NCBI GenBank assembly: GCA_013146195.2
Contig: CM028378.1
Location: 79,718,795-79,782,794 of the forward strand
Source: Codonopsis lanceolata
Lineage: Eukaryota; Streptophyta; Magnoliopsida; Asterales; Campanulaceae
Length of the DNA stretch: 64,000 nt
Direction: 5' to 3'
The notes beneath the pieces were generated by a model, which had not been told where the DNA came from, searched no databases, and saw only the letters and a program-made list of their open reading frames with translations. Each line of letters starts with the position of its first letter. Within the stretch, counting starts at the first letter, position 1. The translations under genes were made by a program, and so were the position numbers. Below are positions 46,373 through 57,960 of the stretch, piece after piece.

Positions 46373-46990
46373 CACTACAAGAAAAGTGGGCAGTTACAAC
46401 GTTTTATTTACAACGTTTTTTGAAAAACGTTGTGATAGGGTCATTTTACACAACCTTTTTTGAAAAACGTTGTGATAGGGTCATTTTAGACTACATTTTT
46501 CTAAAAACGTTGCGCTATTGTCATTTTGCACAACGTTTTTTAAAAAAACGTTGCTATAAGGGTTATTTTACACAACGTTTTTTCCAGAAACGTTGTGCTA
46601 TGGTAATTTTACACAACATTTTTTTAAAAACGTTGTGCTATGGTCATTTTTCACAACCTTTTTTTCAAAAACGTTGTGATAGATTTTACACAACGTTTTT
46701 TCCGAAAACGTTGTGATAGATTTTACACAACGTTTTTTCCAAAAACGTTGTGATAGAATTTACACAACGTTTTTTTTTTTCCAAAAACGTTGTGATAGAT
46801 GTTACACAACATTTTTTTTAAAAACGTTGTGATACATTTTACACAACTTTTTTTTCCAAAAAACGTTGTCATAGGGTCATTTTACACAACGTTTTTTCTA
46901 AAAAATGTTGTATTAGGGTAACTTAACACAACATTTTTCAGGAAAACGTTGTAATATGTCTTAAACAACGTTTTTGACAAAATGTTGTAA
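46373..46990 (+). mobile_element. Solo CACTA left end with palindromic subterminal array
   Basis: CACTACAAGAAAAGTGGGC is a CACTA-type terminus. It is followed by about a dozen units of 40-55 bp, each an inverted pair ACAACGTTTT/AAAACGTTGT with a TGATAG or GGTCATTTTAC linker. No matching right end is found in the window, so this is a remnant or a very degenerate element. Confidence 0.75.
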
Positions 46991-47029
46991 TATTGTTGTT
47001 TTTACACTTTTGCAAAATCAAATTGTTTT

Positions 47030-47518
47030 GGCTTAATCGCAATTTGGTCACCCTACTTTCTCACTTTTGCAAACCACTAACAAATTTTCGTATCTATATA
47101 AAAAGTCTCAAAAATAATTATTCTATCTAAAAAGTTTCAAACTTAATACCTAATAGTCCAAAATTTAACACTTCTAATAATAATAGATGCAATACAATTC
47201 TTATTATAATTTTCATAAATAAATAGAAAAAAATGAATTTTCGTCAAAATAAAAGTTTTTAACTAAAGAATTTCTTTTCATAGACATGTTTTTGGACTGT
47301 TTGGTATGAAAAATTATGATTTTAAGACTTTTTGGATATGATATTTTTTTTTTGGGTATTTTCAGGTTTTTATAATTGTTTCAAGCATTCCATCCAAAAT
47401 ATTAGATGAAGTGATGAATGTGCTATATTTGCTAAATACAATGATTAAATTGATTTTATTTGTAGTCACCTTATTGCAAAAAGTGGGAAAGTAGGCTGAC
47501 TAAATTGTGATTTAAGCC
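47030..47518. mobile_element. MITE with 43-bp inverted ends
   Basis: GGCTTAATCGCAATTTGGTC at the left pairs with GGCTTAAATCACAATTTAGTC (read from the right), continuing through CCTACTTTC and CACTTTT to about 43 bp. A 100-bp internal segment (47,354-47,453) is repeated just outside the right end (47,522-47,620). Confidence 0.75.
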
Positions 47519-47861
47519 TAAGGGTAATTTCAGGTTTCTACAATTGCTTTAAACTTTCCGTCCGAAAAATTGGATGGGGTGATGAGCGTGCTATATGTTG
47601 TCAAGTACAATGATTAAATTGAAAGAAAAAAATTGTAGAGTCACCGGCAAAACACACAAATGGACCGCCCAACTTTACTCTTTTTTGCAATTCGGTCATC
47701 GAAACTTTGAATCATCTATTTTGGCCACCCTACTTTTGTTATGTTGCAAGTAAACCCATTTTCTAACGCCCATTAGACCATAACATTAACTTTAGGGGTA
47801 AAATAGGAAAAAACAATGTTAAAACACAGTTCATCTTCAGCTCTCTCTTTCTCTCTCTCAC

Positions 47862-47880
47862 ACACACACACACACACATC
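47862..47880 (+). repeat. CA microsatellite
   Basis: About nine CA units after a CT-rich stretch. Confidence 0.9.
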
Positions 47881-48097
47881 TGTAACATCTGTTCCTCCAT
47901 CTTTGTCCTCTCGCTTTCTCTCAACTACTCATTATTAAATCTGCAGGAAGGAACCCAGCTGTCCAACCCCCCTATTTTCTCCAGGTCGTCTCTGATCCAT
48001 CATGTTCTCACACCGCCCCAGACCTGCTTGCCCTAATCGCTTCCACAACTCGAGTCGGCGTCCCCCTTCTCTTTGAATCCGACATCATCTTCTTAAC

Positions 48098-48340
48098 TTA
48101 AGTTAAGTTAAGTTATGTTACGTTAAGTTAAGGTTAAGTAACTTAACTTAACTTAACGTAACGTAACTTAACTTAACTTAACTTAGCTTAACTTAGCAAC
48201 TTAGCAGCAGCAACTTAGCGTAGCGTTTGCTTAGCAACTTAACTTAACAACTTAACTTAACAACTTAGCAACTTGGCGTAATATAACAACTTAGCTTAAC
48301 GTAACGTAACTTAACTTAACTTAACTTAACGTAACTTAAC
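48098..48340 (+). repeat. TTAAC/GTAAC pentanucleotide array
   Basis: Starts as TTAAGT pentamers in one orientation and switches to CTTAA/CGTAA in the other near 48,140. Includes TTAGC variants. Confidence 0.9.
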
Positions 48341-48795
48341 ATGAAAACACGCTACGCCTATTGGCGAAATGGTATAATGGACTACGATGAACCATTATAA
48401 CATGAAAACACGCGTCGGCTATTGGCGAAATGGTATAATGGAGTACGATGGACCATTATTACATGAAAACACGTTACGCCTATTAATGGCAAAATGTTAT
48501 AATGGACTACGATGGACCATTATAACATGAAAACACGCTACGCCTATTGACGAAATGATATAATGGAGTACGATAGACCATTATAACATGAAACACAATA
48601 CGTCTATTAGCGAAAGGTATAACGGAGTACGATAGACCATTATAACATGAAACACGATACGTCTATTAGCGAAATGGTATAATGGAGTACTATAGACCAT
48701 TATAACATGAAAACACCCTACGTCTATTGACAAAATGGTATAATGGAGTACGATATACCATTATAACATGAAACACGATACGTCTATTAACGTAA
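48341..48795 (+). repeat. 61-bp tandem repeat, about 7.5 copies
   Basis: Units of 59-64 bp start near 48,341, 48,402, 48,463, 48,527, 48,588, 48,647, 48,707 and 48,768. Each has CATGAAA(A)CACG, CTATTGGCGAAATGG and GTACGATAGACCATTATAA or variants. The last copy runs into pentanucleotide repeats. Confidence 0.95.
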
Positions 48796-48860
48796 CTTAA
48801 CGTAACTTAGCTTAACTTAACTTAACTTAACTTAACTTCACTTCACTTAACTTAAACTTA

Positions 48861-49440
48861 ACTTAACCCAACCCCCATCCCCATACCCAACCCCAACCCA
48901 CCCCACCCCCACCCCCATTCCCAACCCCAACCCCAACCCCATCCCCATCCCCAACTCCAACCCCACCCCCACCCCCATTCCCAACCCCAACCCCCACCCC
49001 CACCCCCACCCCCAACCCCAACCCCAACCCTAACCCTAACCCCAACCCCAACCCCAACCCCAACCCCATCCCGATCCCCATCCTCAACCCCAACCCCACC
49101 CCCACCCCCACCCCCATCCCCACCCCCACCCCCATCCCCAACCCCAACACCAACCCCAACCCCAACCCCCATCCCCATACCCAACCCCCCCACCCCCACC
49201 CCCATCCCCACCCCCACCCCCACCTCCATCCCCAACCCCAACCCCAACCCCCATCCCCATACCCAACCCCAACCCCAACCCCAACCCCAACCCCATCCCC
49301 ATACCCAACCCCAACCCCACCCCTAACCCCAACCCCAACCCTAACTCTAAAACTTAAACCTTAAACCTAAAACCTAAACCTAAACCTAAACCTAAACCAT
49401 AAACCATAAACCTAATTCGTAACACTAACCTTAAGCCTAA
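48861..49440 (-). repeat. C-rich CCCCAA-type array with telomere-like variants
   Basis: Long runs of CCCCAAC, CCCCCA and CCCCAT units. A short stretch of AACCCTAACCCTAACCCC occurs near 49,025, and 49,341-49,440 is made of TAAACC/CCTAAA units. On the minus strand this gives meaningless Gly/Val/Leu/Met frames. Confidence 0.92.
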
Positions 49441-49444
49441 ACCA

Positions 49445-50135
49445 TAACACTAACTTAACTTAACTTAACGTAGTGGAACTTAACTTAATTTAACTTAAAG
49501 TAACTTAACTTAACTTAACTTAATGTAGCGTAACTTAACTTAACTTAACTTAACATAACATAACTTAACTTAGCTTAACGTAGTGTAACTTAACTTAACT
49601 TAACGTAACGTAACGTAACTTAACGTAACATAACGTAACGTAACGTCCGCGTATAACGTGCGTGCGTAACAACTTATCGTAACGTATACGTAACGTAACG
49701 TAACTTAACGTAACGTAACGTATACGTAACGTAATGTAACTTAACGTAACGTAACGTAACTTAACAAAACGTAACGTAACTTGACGTAACGAAACTTAAT
49801 GTAACATAACGTAACTTCACGTAACGTAATGTAACTTAACGTAATGAAACTTAACGTATACGTAACGTAACCTAACGTAACGTAATGTAATGTAATGTAA
49901 CGTAATGTAACGTAACTTAACATAGCGTAACGTAACTTAACGTAACGTAACGTAACTTAACGTATACGTAACGTAACGTAACTTAACGTAACGTAACGTA
50001 ACGTAACGTAACGTAACTTAACTTAACGTAATGTAAGTTAACTTACCGTAACGTAAAGTAACGTAACTTAACGTAATGTAACGTAACGTCACTTAACGTA
50101 ACGTAACTTAACCTAACTTAACGTAACGTAACTTA
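49445..50135 (+). repeat. AACGT/AACTT pentanucleotide array
   Basis: About 690 bp of CGTAA and CTTAA pentamers with rare variants and CGTATACG interruptions. Confidence 0.95.
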
Positions 50136-50952
50136 AAGCTACAATATTTTCGTAAAAAACTCGATATAATATTGTGGAAGTTATATAAAATATTCACTTA
50201 AAAAGAATTCTGAATAATTTTTTTAATTTTTTACTTAAAAATAATTGTGGTAGTTAATCTTTTGATTTTTAAAATAAATTGGATTTGGTAATTTAATAAT
50301 ATTATATTATAAAATATAATAATATTTAACTAGTTTTACACATGTACGTAAAACGCGCTCACACTTTGTTTTTATTAAATTAAATTAAAGCAAAGTAAAA
50401 ACTATAAATTAAAAGTATAAATTTAAAAAATATTTAAATAAATTAAAATTATTTATTTCACTCTCCCGCCCACACAGTTTTCCCCCAACCCGCCCACATA
50501 GTTTTCCCCCAAATTCCCTCCACATATATAGGTTTTCCAAAATTGCAAACACTCCATCTTTCTTAACTCACGGTCCCTAATCTCAAAAAATTCCTCTCTC
50601 TAAACGGCGGCCCTTCCTCTCCTCCATCATGCCATCTCCGACAAGACAACCCCTCTCAGATCCACCGCCGCCGTACAGGCCAGCCGCTAGGCCGTGTGCG
50701 TTCCAGCTCCTCTTCTCCAAACTCCACTTTCCTCTCCCCAAAAAACCCTAAAAACTCTCAAGCGATCGATCTCTCATCTCTCTCCACTCTACGTCATCGC
50801 TGCCGCCCTCGCCACCAGCACCAAATCAGCGAAGACTGAAGAACTGAAGATGACTCAGCCTCCTCGTCGTCTCATCTGCCATGACAGATCACCGGCACCA
50901 AATCGGCAAAGACTGAAAGCGTTCGTACTTGCTTCCTTATTTCATCTAGCAC
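50136..50952. other. AT-rich then leader-like sequence, no supported gene
   Basis: 50,250-50,430 shares two segments with 38,430-38,470 and 40,660-40,720. 50,570-50,900 is CT-rich and codon-like (CTCCATCATGCCATCTCC) but has no ORF I can name. It resembles a captured 5' UTR and first exon. Confidence 0.45.
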
Positions 50953-51306
50953 TTATATTAGATATATGATTTCGGGATGGATTGATCTTAGTACGAGGAA
51001 TTTCTTATCTAACATCTTTATGGGAATAGCTGACAACACACAGTTAATAAGCACTACCTTAGCACCATGGCTCAGCAACTGGCTAGACCAACCCTCTCTT
51101 CTCTTCCTTACTTTGGAAAGCACTTCATTAAAATATTCCATTTTGGCCCTAGCAAAAAACAAAGGAGCACCCTTACTGTACTGAGAAATATTCCGGCTAG
51201 CTTGTTGAAATCCAGTCCATTCATGCAAGAAATTGTCTCTAGAGACTCTAAACCTCAAAATATGACCTGAAAGTGTTTTTATCTTGAAGGTGAAGGAATC
51301 TTCCAT
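50953..51306 (-). pseudogene. LINE reverse-transcriptase fragment
   Basis: The 117-codon frame has GAPLFFARAKMEYFNEVLSK, RREGWSSQLLSHGAKVVLIN and CVLSAIPIKML. This matches the region after the RT core in plant L1-type non-LTR elements (glycine-rich start, EGW, LLS.G.K..LI, VLSAIP). The first 30 residues (MEDSFTFKIKTLSGHILRFR) do not look like LINE sequence and could come from another gene. No endonuclease or YxDD motif is nearby, so this is a short fragment. Confidence 0.65.
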
Positions 51307-52086
51307 TAAAATAAAGAAAGCAGGGGTTCATGGCTAACTAAGTCTAAAATAGCATAGCTTAGCTACTTTAATAACTTAGTAGTATTTAAGATAAATAATG
51401 CAACAGCAGTTGCTGCTACATCATTAATGTTTCTAGGAGTGTTCTAGCTGTAGATACCTTGCAATGGTTGGAAGTTTGTTATCACAAACTAGTTTCAACC
51501 GTTCAATTTCGGTGAAATACGAAGCATTGAGCCATTAATTTGAAATAAAATGGTTATGTAAATTGGTCATAAGAAGCGGTGAGAGAAACCGGTCAACAAG
51601 CCGACATTGAATCTGATAAAAGAGCGAGAGTAATGTGTGTTTTATACCATTTTGTGAGTTTTAATCATTATATATGTGTGTATGTATGTATGTATGTATG
51701 TATATATCATGTATGTCATTTTCACTTTTTACTGCCCCTATTTATTTTTTGCAGATTTTAGGTCATCTTGAGGTGCGAGAGGACTTGGTATATATGACTT
51801 TTGTGATATAGCTACTTTTATCAATGAAGAATTACGCAGAAGGCTCATCTGCAAGTTGAGATATAGGCGAGAAAGTCGTCTTTTTTGTCTTTGTTAATAG
51901 GAATGGTTTACATAATTTTGGAAGCGAAACTAGTTTATTTTGTTTTTGGACAATGGATTGCTCTATATCTACCTAGTTGTAAGTTTATGGTAGGATTCAC
52001 ATCTGGTGTATTAAGATTAGTATTGGTGCATCCATGAACAAAATTGTATATATGCTTTTCATGGTTTTATGAAAAAGAAAATATTA
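51307..52086. other. No gene; TATG microsatellite at 51,673-51,707
   Basis: Mostly AT-rich. The only structure is a GTAT/TATG run. Short ORFs here cross it. Confidence 0.6.
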
Positions 52087-52668
52087 ATTTCGTAGTTAAA
52101 CAGTCGCAGGCTTGTTACACATCACCTACAAATAATTTTATAGTTAGAAAATAATCCATCGACTACAAATTATTTCATAGTTATAACCCAACAACTACGA
52201 ATGATTTCATAGTTAAGTAACACCCAACAACTACGATTTATTTCGTAGTTAAACAGCAATACAACAACGACGAATTTTTTTATAGCAAAATAGCAACCCA
52301 ACTGCTACGAATTATTTTCATGGTTAAATGACAACCCAATAGCTACAAATTATTTTCATGGTTAAATGATAACCCAATAGCTACGAATTATTTTCATGGT
52401 TAAATGACAACCCAACAGCTACAAATTATTTTCATGGTTAAATGACAACCCAACAGCTACAAATTATTTTCATGGTTAAATGACAACCCAATAGCTACGA
52501 ATTATTTTCATGGTTAAATGACAACCCAATAGCTACGAATTATTTCATAGTAAAATAACACCACAACAATTACGAAATAATTCGTAGTTGAACAAGACCC
52601 CAATATCTACGAAATATTTTGTAGTTAAACGGTAGCCCATCAACTATGAACTATATTTTGTAGTTAAA
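52087..52668 (+). repeat. Tandem array of AACTACGAA...TTCGTAGTT palindromes
   Basis: About a dozen units of 40-50 bp contain CTACGAATTATTTTCATGG or CTACGAATTATTTCATAG and AACCCAACA linkers. The palindromic core is like CACTA subterminal arrays, but no CACTA terminus was found next to it. Confidence 0.85.
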
Positions 52669-53316
52669 ACGCTGAGGTTGTGAGAACCCAAAACCCATTA
52701 CTTGTATTACTTGTTCTATGCCCTAATAACGTGCTTGTTTCATGCGTTAACATGATTAGATATCTCTTTTAGTCCATGCCTGACTCGTATTATCGTTATT
52801 GCATTCCTTATCGCTTGATTTCCTTCTATGCTTAGCATACCTTCCCGTTACGCCTTGTGTGTTGCCTTAGCCTGGTTTGCACTCAACCGAGACTTGTTAG
52901 GGTTCGATTGTCTCTCATAGGCGACCTAGAACGCTCACCTTGATCATAGTAAGCTTGTTGGGAAGTTTAGAAACCTTCTTGCCTTGTTTTGGCCTTAGCG
53001 ATTTCACCTGTCTCCCGTTTTGCGCGTATTTCGACGTGCGAATTGTTCCTTGAGTTCCCGGACTTGTATTCAAGTCATAACCATGATTTAACAAGCCTAT
53101 TCCATGCCCATGTTACCCTAGTCATATTGACCTTTGATCCGGGTTTGATTCGTCAACCAATCGTCGCTTGACTCGAGCCTTGTCCTACCTTGTTCCGGGT
53201 GATGTTCGGGTGTATTTCGGACATGTTTTGAGTTGTGTTAGACCCTAGAATGGTTGCCCATGAGCTTGGGACCATTTAGGACTTGTTTAGGTCAAGTTTT
53301 GATGCCCCAGAAGTTC

Positions 53317-53440
53317 AGGCGGCCGCATGGCTCGAGTGAGGCGCCCGCCTCAAATACTGAGAACAAATGAAAACAGGGAACCAGTCCCAGCATCTGAGGC
53401 GGCCGCATGGCCCCTCTTGAGGCGCCCGCCTCAGCCTCTG
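53317..53440 (+). repeat. 80-bp GC-rich duplication in the LTR
   Basis: AGGCGGCCGCATGG occurs at 53,317 and 53,397. Each is followed by a GAGGCGCCCGCCTC palindrome. Confidence 0.9.
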
Positions 53441-53642
53441 TACAGCTCTACGGGATTTTTCTTCCTTCCAGCTTTGGTGATCCAAATTAACACTTAAACC
53501 CCCTTCTTAATTAGTCCTAATCCAACCTATTAAACCCTAATCAAGCTAGATTAGTGCTAATCCTAAGCAATCACCTTTGGACACATGGATTCCACCTCTC
53601 CTCTCCCCTTGACACTTGGAATTCCACCAATTACATGCATGA

Positions 53643-53650
53643 TATAAAAA
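53643..53650 (+). promoter_or_regulatory. LTR TATA box
   Basis: TATAAAAA sits about 1 kb into the LTR, followed by a CT-rich stretch. It is the likely promoter. Confidence 0.55.
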
Positions 53651-54026
53651 GGCCTCCCTTGTTGACTTGCCTTAATCTCTCATAATCTGATTTCTCTCCT
53701 CTCTCTCTTGCCATGGTGTGTGTGTAGAGAATAGGTGAGATTAGTGTGTGTGTCTCCCCTAGATTGAGCTCCCGACCTCCGTTTGCCAAACCGAGACTAC
53801 CGGAGTGAAGCTACCGACGAGGAGAACGATTTCATCCGGTTACTTTGTGCTTCAACTCTCCTTTTCCTTGGTGAAGGTAAGCTATCGATTTCCCTTAGGA
53901 TACATGCTAGAATTGCCATGTTTCCCCCTTTTCTATTTGATCTCCATGCTTCTTCCATGTCCAAAATTATGATTGTGGATGTTTTGATCTCTTGGGATTT
54001 CGAATAATGCCCATCTTGTTGATTGA

Positions 54027-54540
54027 GATCGATGCCTAGAATTAATTATGTTATATGCTCCCTTAGGAACAATTAATGTTCTTGGAATTAATAGATTTTG
54101 ACAAACTTTGGAGACTATGACTCCTAGGGTTCCATATGCCATGAATGGTCTATCCTATTGAATTGGACCTATGCCTAGAATTAAAAGAGTTCTATGTCCC
54201 CTTAGGAACAACTATTGTTCTTGGACCAATAACTTTTGATGACTCTTGGAGATAATGACTTCTCGGGTTTCACATGCTACAACTGTCCATCCTATTGAGC
54301 GAGTCCTACGCCTCGAATTGAATATGTTCTATGCCTACTTAAAGAATAACAAATGTTCTTGGACTTACGACTCTTGATAACTCTTGGAAATTATGATTCT
54401 AGGGTTTCCTATGCCTTGTATTGATCATCCTATTGGATTGTGTCCTAGGCCTAGTATAAATTGTGATCTATGTTCCCTTGCGAGAAATTAATGTTCTCGG
54501 ACCCTTGCACCTTAATAACCTTGAAAGAATGATTCTAAGG
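54027..54540 (+). repeat. Four tandem units of about 135-140 bp in the LTR
   Basis: Units begin near 54,030, 54,170, 54,306 and 54,448 at GCCTAGAATT or a variant. Each has CCCTTAGGAAC and ATGTTCTTGGA or close variants. The same units appear inverted at 63,650-64,000. Confidence 0.85.
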
Positions 54541-54564
54541 CCCTTGAATCCGAATTATCGATAA

Positions 54565-55240
54565 TTCTTAACTACGGTTGATTAATGGATTAATGACCCA
54601 GCCGGTCATCTACGAGAACTTAGAAAAGGATTTTGGATGCATCTAGCATCTTAACCCCTTAGAATGAATTGGTAGAGACGACTCAGCGGAGTCAAACTTA
54701 AGCGAGCTATTGAACAATACCGGCTCAATGATCATCCCTACGATGTCTTAAACACGTTCCCCTAAGAATGATGATTCTAGACTGTTGAAACTTGAATTGG
54801 TTACCTGGCTTGATTCTTGATGTCATAAAATAGAATGTCTATTTGACATATTGAGTTCGCCCTTGTCGAACTCCTTCCTGCTTGATTAGTGATGAACATT
54901 CTTAACTACGGTTATTTAATAGATTCATGACTTAGCCGATCCTATACGAAAACTTAGAAAAGGTTCATGATGCATTTAGCGTCTTATCTATCTTGGATGA
55001 ATTGTTATAGATGACTCAACGGAGTCAAGCTTAGCGAGCAATTGAATAATACCGGCTCACCGACCCATCCCTTCGACGTTCTAAACGCGCTTCCTAAAGA
55101 ATAATAATTCTAGACTCTTGAACTTGAACTGATTACCTTGCTTGATCTTGAATGTCATATTATAGCATGACTAATTGACATGTGAGTTACTCTTGACGAA
55201 CTCAATCCTGCTTGGTTATTGATGAGAATAATTTACTTGT
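54565..55240 (+). repeat. Tandem duplication of about 335 bp in the LTR
   Basis: CTTAACTACGGTT, GAACTTAGAAAAGG or a variant, AATACCGGCTCA and a GCTTGAT...TGTCATA block occur in two successive copies. Confidence 0.85.
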
Positions 55241-55590
55241 CTTGAACGAGATCGCTCTTGTCGACCTCGTTCTATACTTGAGAATTTTGTTAAGTAAACA
55301 TTACTTGGCATTTGCATGAGTCCAGCTGGCATACTGTCTTTGTTCACACGCCTCCACGTGGCCCACGGTGGGAAGTAGCTCCCTTGTTGTAATCATTAAG
55401 AGCACCATTGGACTATCCCGGGCATCTCCTCGGAAGATCGATGTACTACACACATTCGATACCCGCACTTTCCAGATAACGCTTGTATGCAGGAACTACG
55501 TAGCGGCCCGGCTCTCGATATATCCTGATCCTATGTGATTTAATTATAAGCACCTATGTGAAACAATGTGCATCTTGAATACATGACCTT

Positions 55591-55664
55591 TATGATATCT
55601 TGCCTGAATATGATATCTTGCTTGAATAGGATATCTTGCCTGAAAATGATATCTTGCCTTGAAT
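55591..55664 (+). repeat. Four units of about 20 bp: ATGATATCTTGCCTGAAT
   Basis: Consecutive imperfect copies near the 3' part of the LTR, found inverted at 62,548-62,600. Confidence 0.9.
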
Positions 55665-56336
55665 GATGCATATTGCCATGACATGCATGATTGATAGCTT
55701 ACAAGTCTTTATGACTTACCCTTTCCCCTTTACTGCTTTAGATCCTAGCAAGGCAGAGTCTGCTTTCGATGACTCGCGGTGTTCGTACTTTGTGCCCTTT
55801 TTGGTGCGCCGATGATTTGAAGAAGCGGTTTAGATGCCCTCTTTCTCTTGTTTTATATCTTTTTGTAAGGACGACGGGTTAAGCAAGTCAACTAGACTAT
55901 GCTTGGGTATTCGTGTATAACTTGCTTGTAAATCTTGTTAACTGCTAGTAGTTTTATACTTGTAGTACTTGTAACCCTTTTTGTGCCGGCATTGTGTAAG
56001 CCGAGCTTTGGTTAACTTGTTAGTATTCCTCCACGTATTAGTCTTCCGCTGAGCATGCTATTAGCTCTTTATTAATTCTTGTCTTTGAACTGTTAGCTTG
56101 GGTTCCGGCATGTAGTGTCGCCGAAGACTTGGTTATATTTGGTTAATTGTTTATCAGGTTTAAAAGTTTTAAAAATATCCGGCCGTTTGGTGCCGAGGCG
56201 TGCTGCGACTCCAATGTTGCGTCACGTCGTTTTTGTGAATTAAGTACTTGCATGTTTAATTGCCTACTTGTTTTCCTCCTTATTTGGGCGATCCGACCCT
56301 CGGTCCCACCTCGGGCCCGGGCCGGGTCGTCACAGT

Positions 56337-56348
56337 TGGTATCAGAGC
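56337..56348 (+). promoter_or_regulatory. tRNA-Met primer site of gypsy element A
   Basis: TGGTATCAGAGC lies two bases after the LTR end. Confidence 0.9.
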
Positions 56349-56349
56349 T

Positions 56350-57960
56350 CTCGTTAGCTATAAGCCAGGATAGGTTCCATGGCCTAGTTGGGTTAAGTCT
56401 TGTGTGAATCATGACGTTGAGTGTTCTCTTTCGTGCCTTATTGGCAAATTCTTGTTAATGAATAGGACTTAGAATCCTAAGTTCATTGTAATCTAGATTC
56501 TCGTGAATACAGTGTTCGTGCCGAGGAATATTACCTTTCACCCGTTTTACTTTCAAGGCGCAGTTATATCAAGAGTGTGTGTTGCTGCTTTGTAGAGCTA
56601 TTGTTTCTTGTTCGTTGCGAGTGATCTTATAAGCTCAGGTTGTTGATTCCGAGCGTAATCATCGTGGTGTCCAGTAGAGCCTTTGATCATGTTACATCTT
56701 CTTGAGCGGCGTGGCTAAGCCTCCCGTAGTACCTAGTGTATTCCTTGATTCCTACATAAATATATATATCTTCTGTAGTGCCTAATCGTGAGTACTTGGA
56801 CTGTATAGTGTCAGGAATTAGAGGACTCTTTCCTGTTTCAGATTATTGAGATTTAAGGGATACCCTTATGCTCAAGGTATCGTTGTGGTTTCAAGTTGAG
56901 ACTGGGTGAGTACCCGATAGGTGATCGCACGACCGATGATTGGTTAATCGTTAGCTCGTTTACGTCTTGACCCAAAGTGATTTGAGGTTTTCTAGCGAAT
57001 AACTATTTGCTAGCCAAGGACTATTAAGTTATTGCCTTGTACCGTTATTCGACTAATGCATTAATAGAGTATTAACATTTTGTTAAAGGATTTACCATCA
57101 TTAGTGAATCGTCAAGGGTATGAATGTTCCATACATGGTATACTTGCATGGTAGACTAAAATACTATGTACATGATATTGATTTCCATGCCTAAGTGTAA
57201 TTATATTATATGTGCATGAGACCTTCATAAAGGATGCTCTTATGTGAATTGTAACTCCTCCCGCATCCTAAACGACGGAAGCTTTTGAAGTCACTTCAGA
57301 GGGCCCCTGACTTGATTATCAAGAGGTATTCGTCGTAGAACTAGAATGGTATATTATGATATAGGAATTGACTGAACCCATGGCCAACTGGAATGAAATT
57401 GAAAGTGGCATCTTGTTTTACTTGTGCAAATATGTGCAACGTGTATATTGAAATCATGCTACGAATAAATTGAACCTGTGTCATGATTGAATGAATTGCC
57501 TGGTATCGAATGCCTTCTTTGGAAGGCGAATATGTGGTCCATGATGATTGACTACTTGATTTTATTGTTAGGACGTTAGATCCTATAGATGCGTGTTGAG
57601 ACCGGAATAATTTAGTTAGTCTGGAAAACTTTTTGTTGGAAAGTTGTTAGCTTGGTGCAACTATTGCACGTGCATTCGAGTCACCTGTTTAGTTGATAAA
57701 GAAGAATTTTCACCTCATTGTCCACGTTTGTTGGAACCTAGTAAACCTCGATAATGTCCTTGAACCCTGTCAAGAGTCAAGATGACTCGACTTTGAAATC
57801 GATGGGAGATGATATTTAAGCATTTCTTTCCCACAATCGCCTCCCCGCATTGAGTCGTTTCTCCATGACCCGTATTTTGTATACAACTTCTACCTTTATT
57901 GATCTCGTTAGTAACTATTCGACTCACACCCTTTGTTTTGCAAATGCTTGTCCTCTTCTT
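56350..57960 (+). other. Gypsy interior without recognisable gag
   Basis: I see no gag, zinc knuckle or protease. Frames are short. The same sequence is present inverted at about 60,600-61,890. Confidence 0.55.

Larger units (their letters stand above)
52679..56334 (+). repeat. 5' LTR of gypsy element A, 3656 bp
   Basis: It starts TGTGAGAACCC and ends GGTCGTCACA, with TGTGA/TCACA inverted ends. It contains several internal tandem duplications listed separately. Confidence 0.88.

Noticed and set aside
46354..46716. 120-codon ORF with repeated Phe-Leu-Lys segments
   Set aside because: It follows the palindromic subterminal array and is not protein-like beyond that repetition.
46395..46990. 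CRISPR-like regular repeats
   Set aside because: Plant nuclear context, palindromic units without unique spacers of constant length, and a CACTA terminus next to them.
48858..49338. Three overlapping minus-strand ORFs rich in Gly, Val, Leu and Met
   Set aside because: They are translations of the C-rich simple repeat in three frames.
49741..49923. Minus-strand ORF of repeated Tyr-Val-Thr-Leu-Arg units
   Set aside because: It translates the pentanucleotide array.
50330..50350. Possible minus-strand Helitron 3' end at ACTAGTTTTACACATG
   Set aside because: A hairpin directly abuts the CTAG with no spacer and no matching body. Too weak to call.
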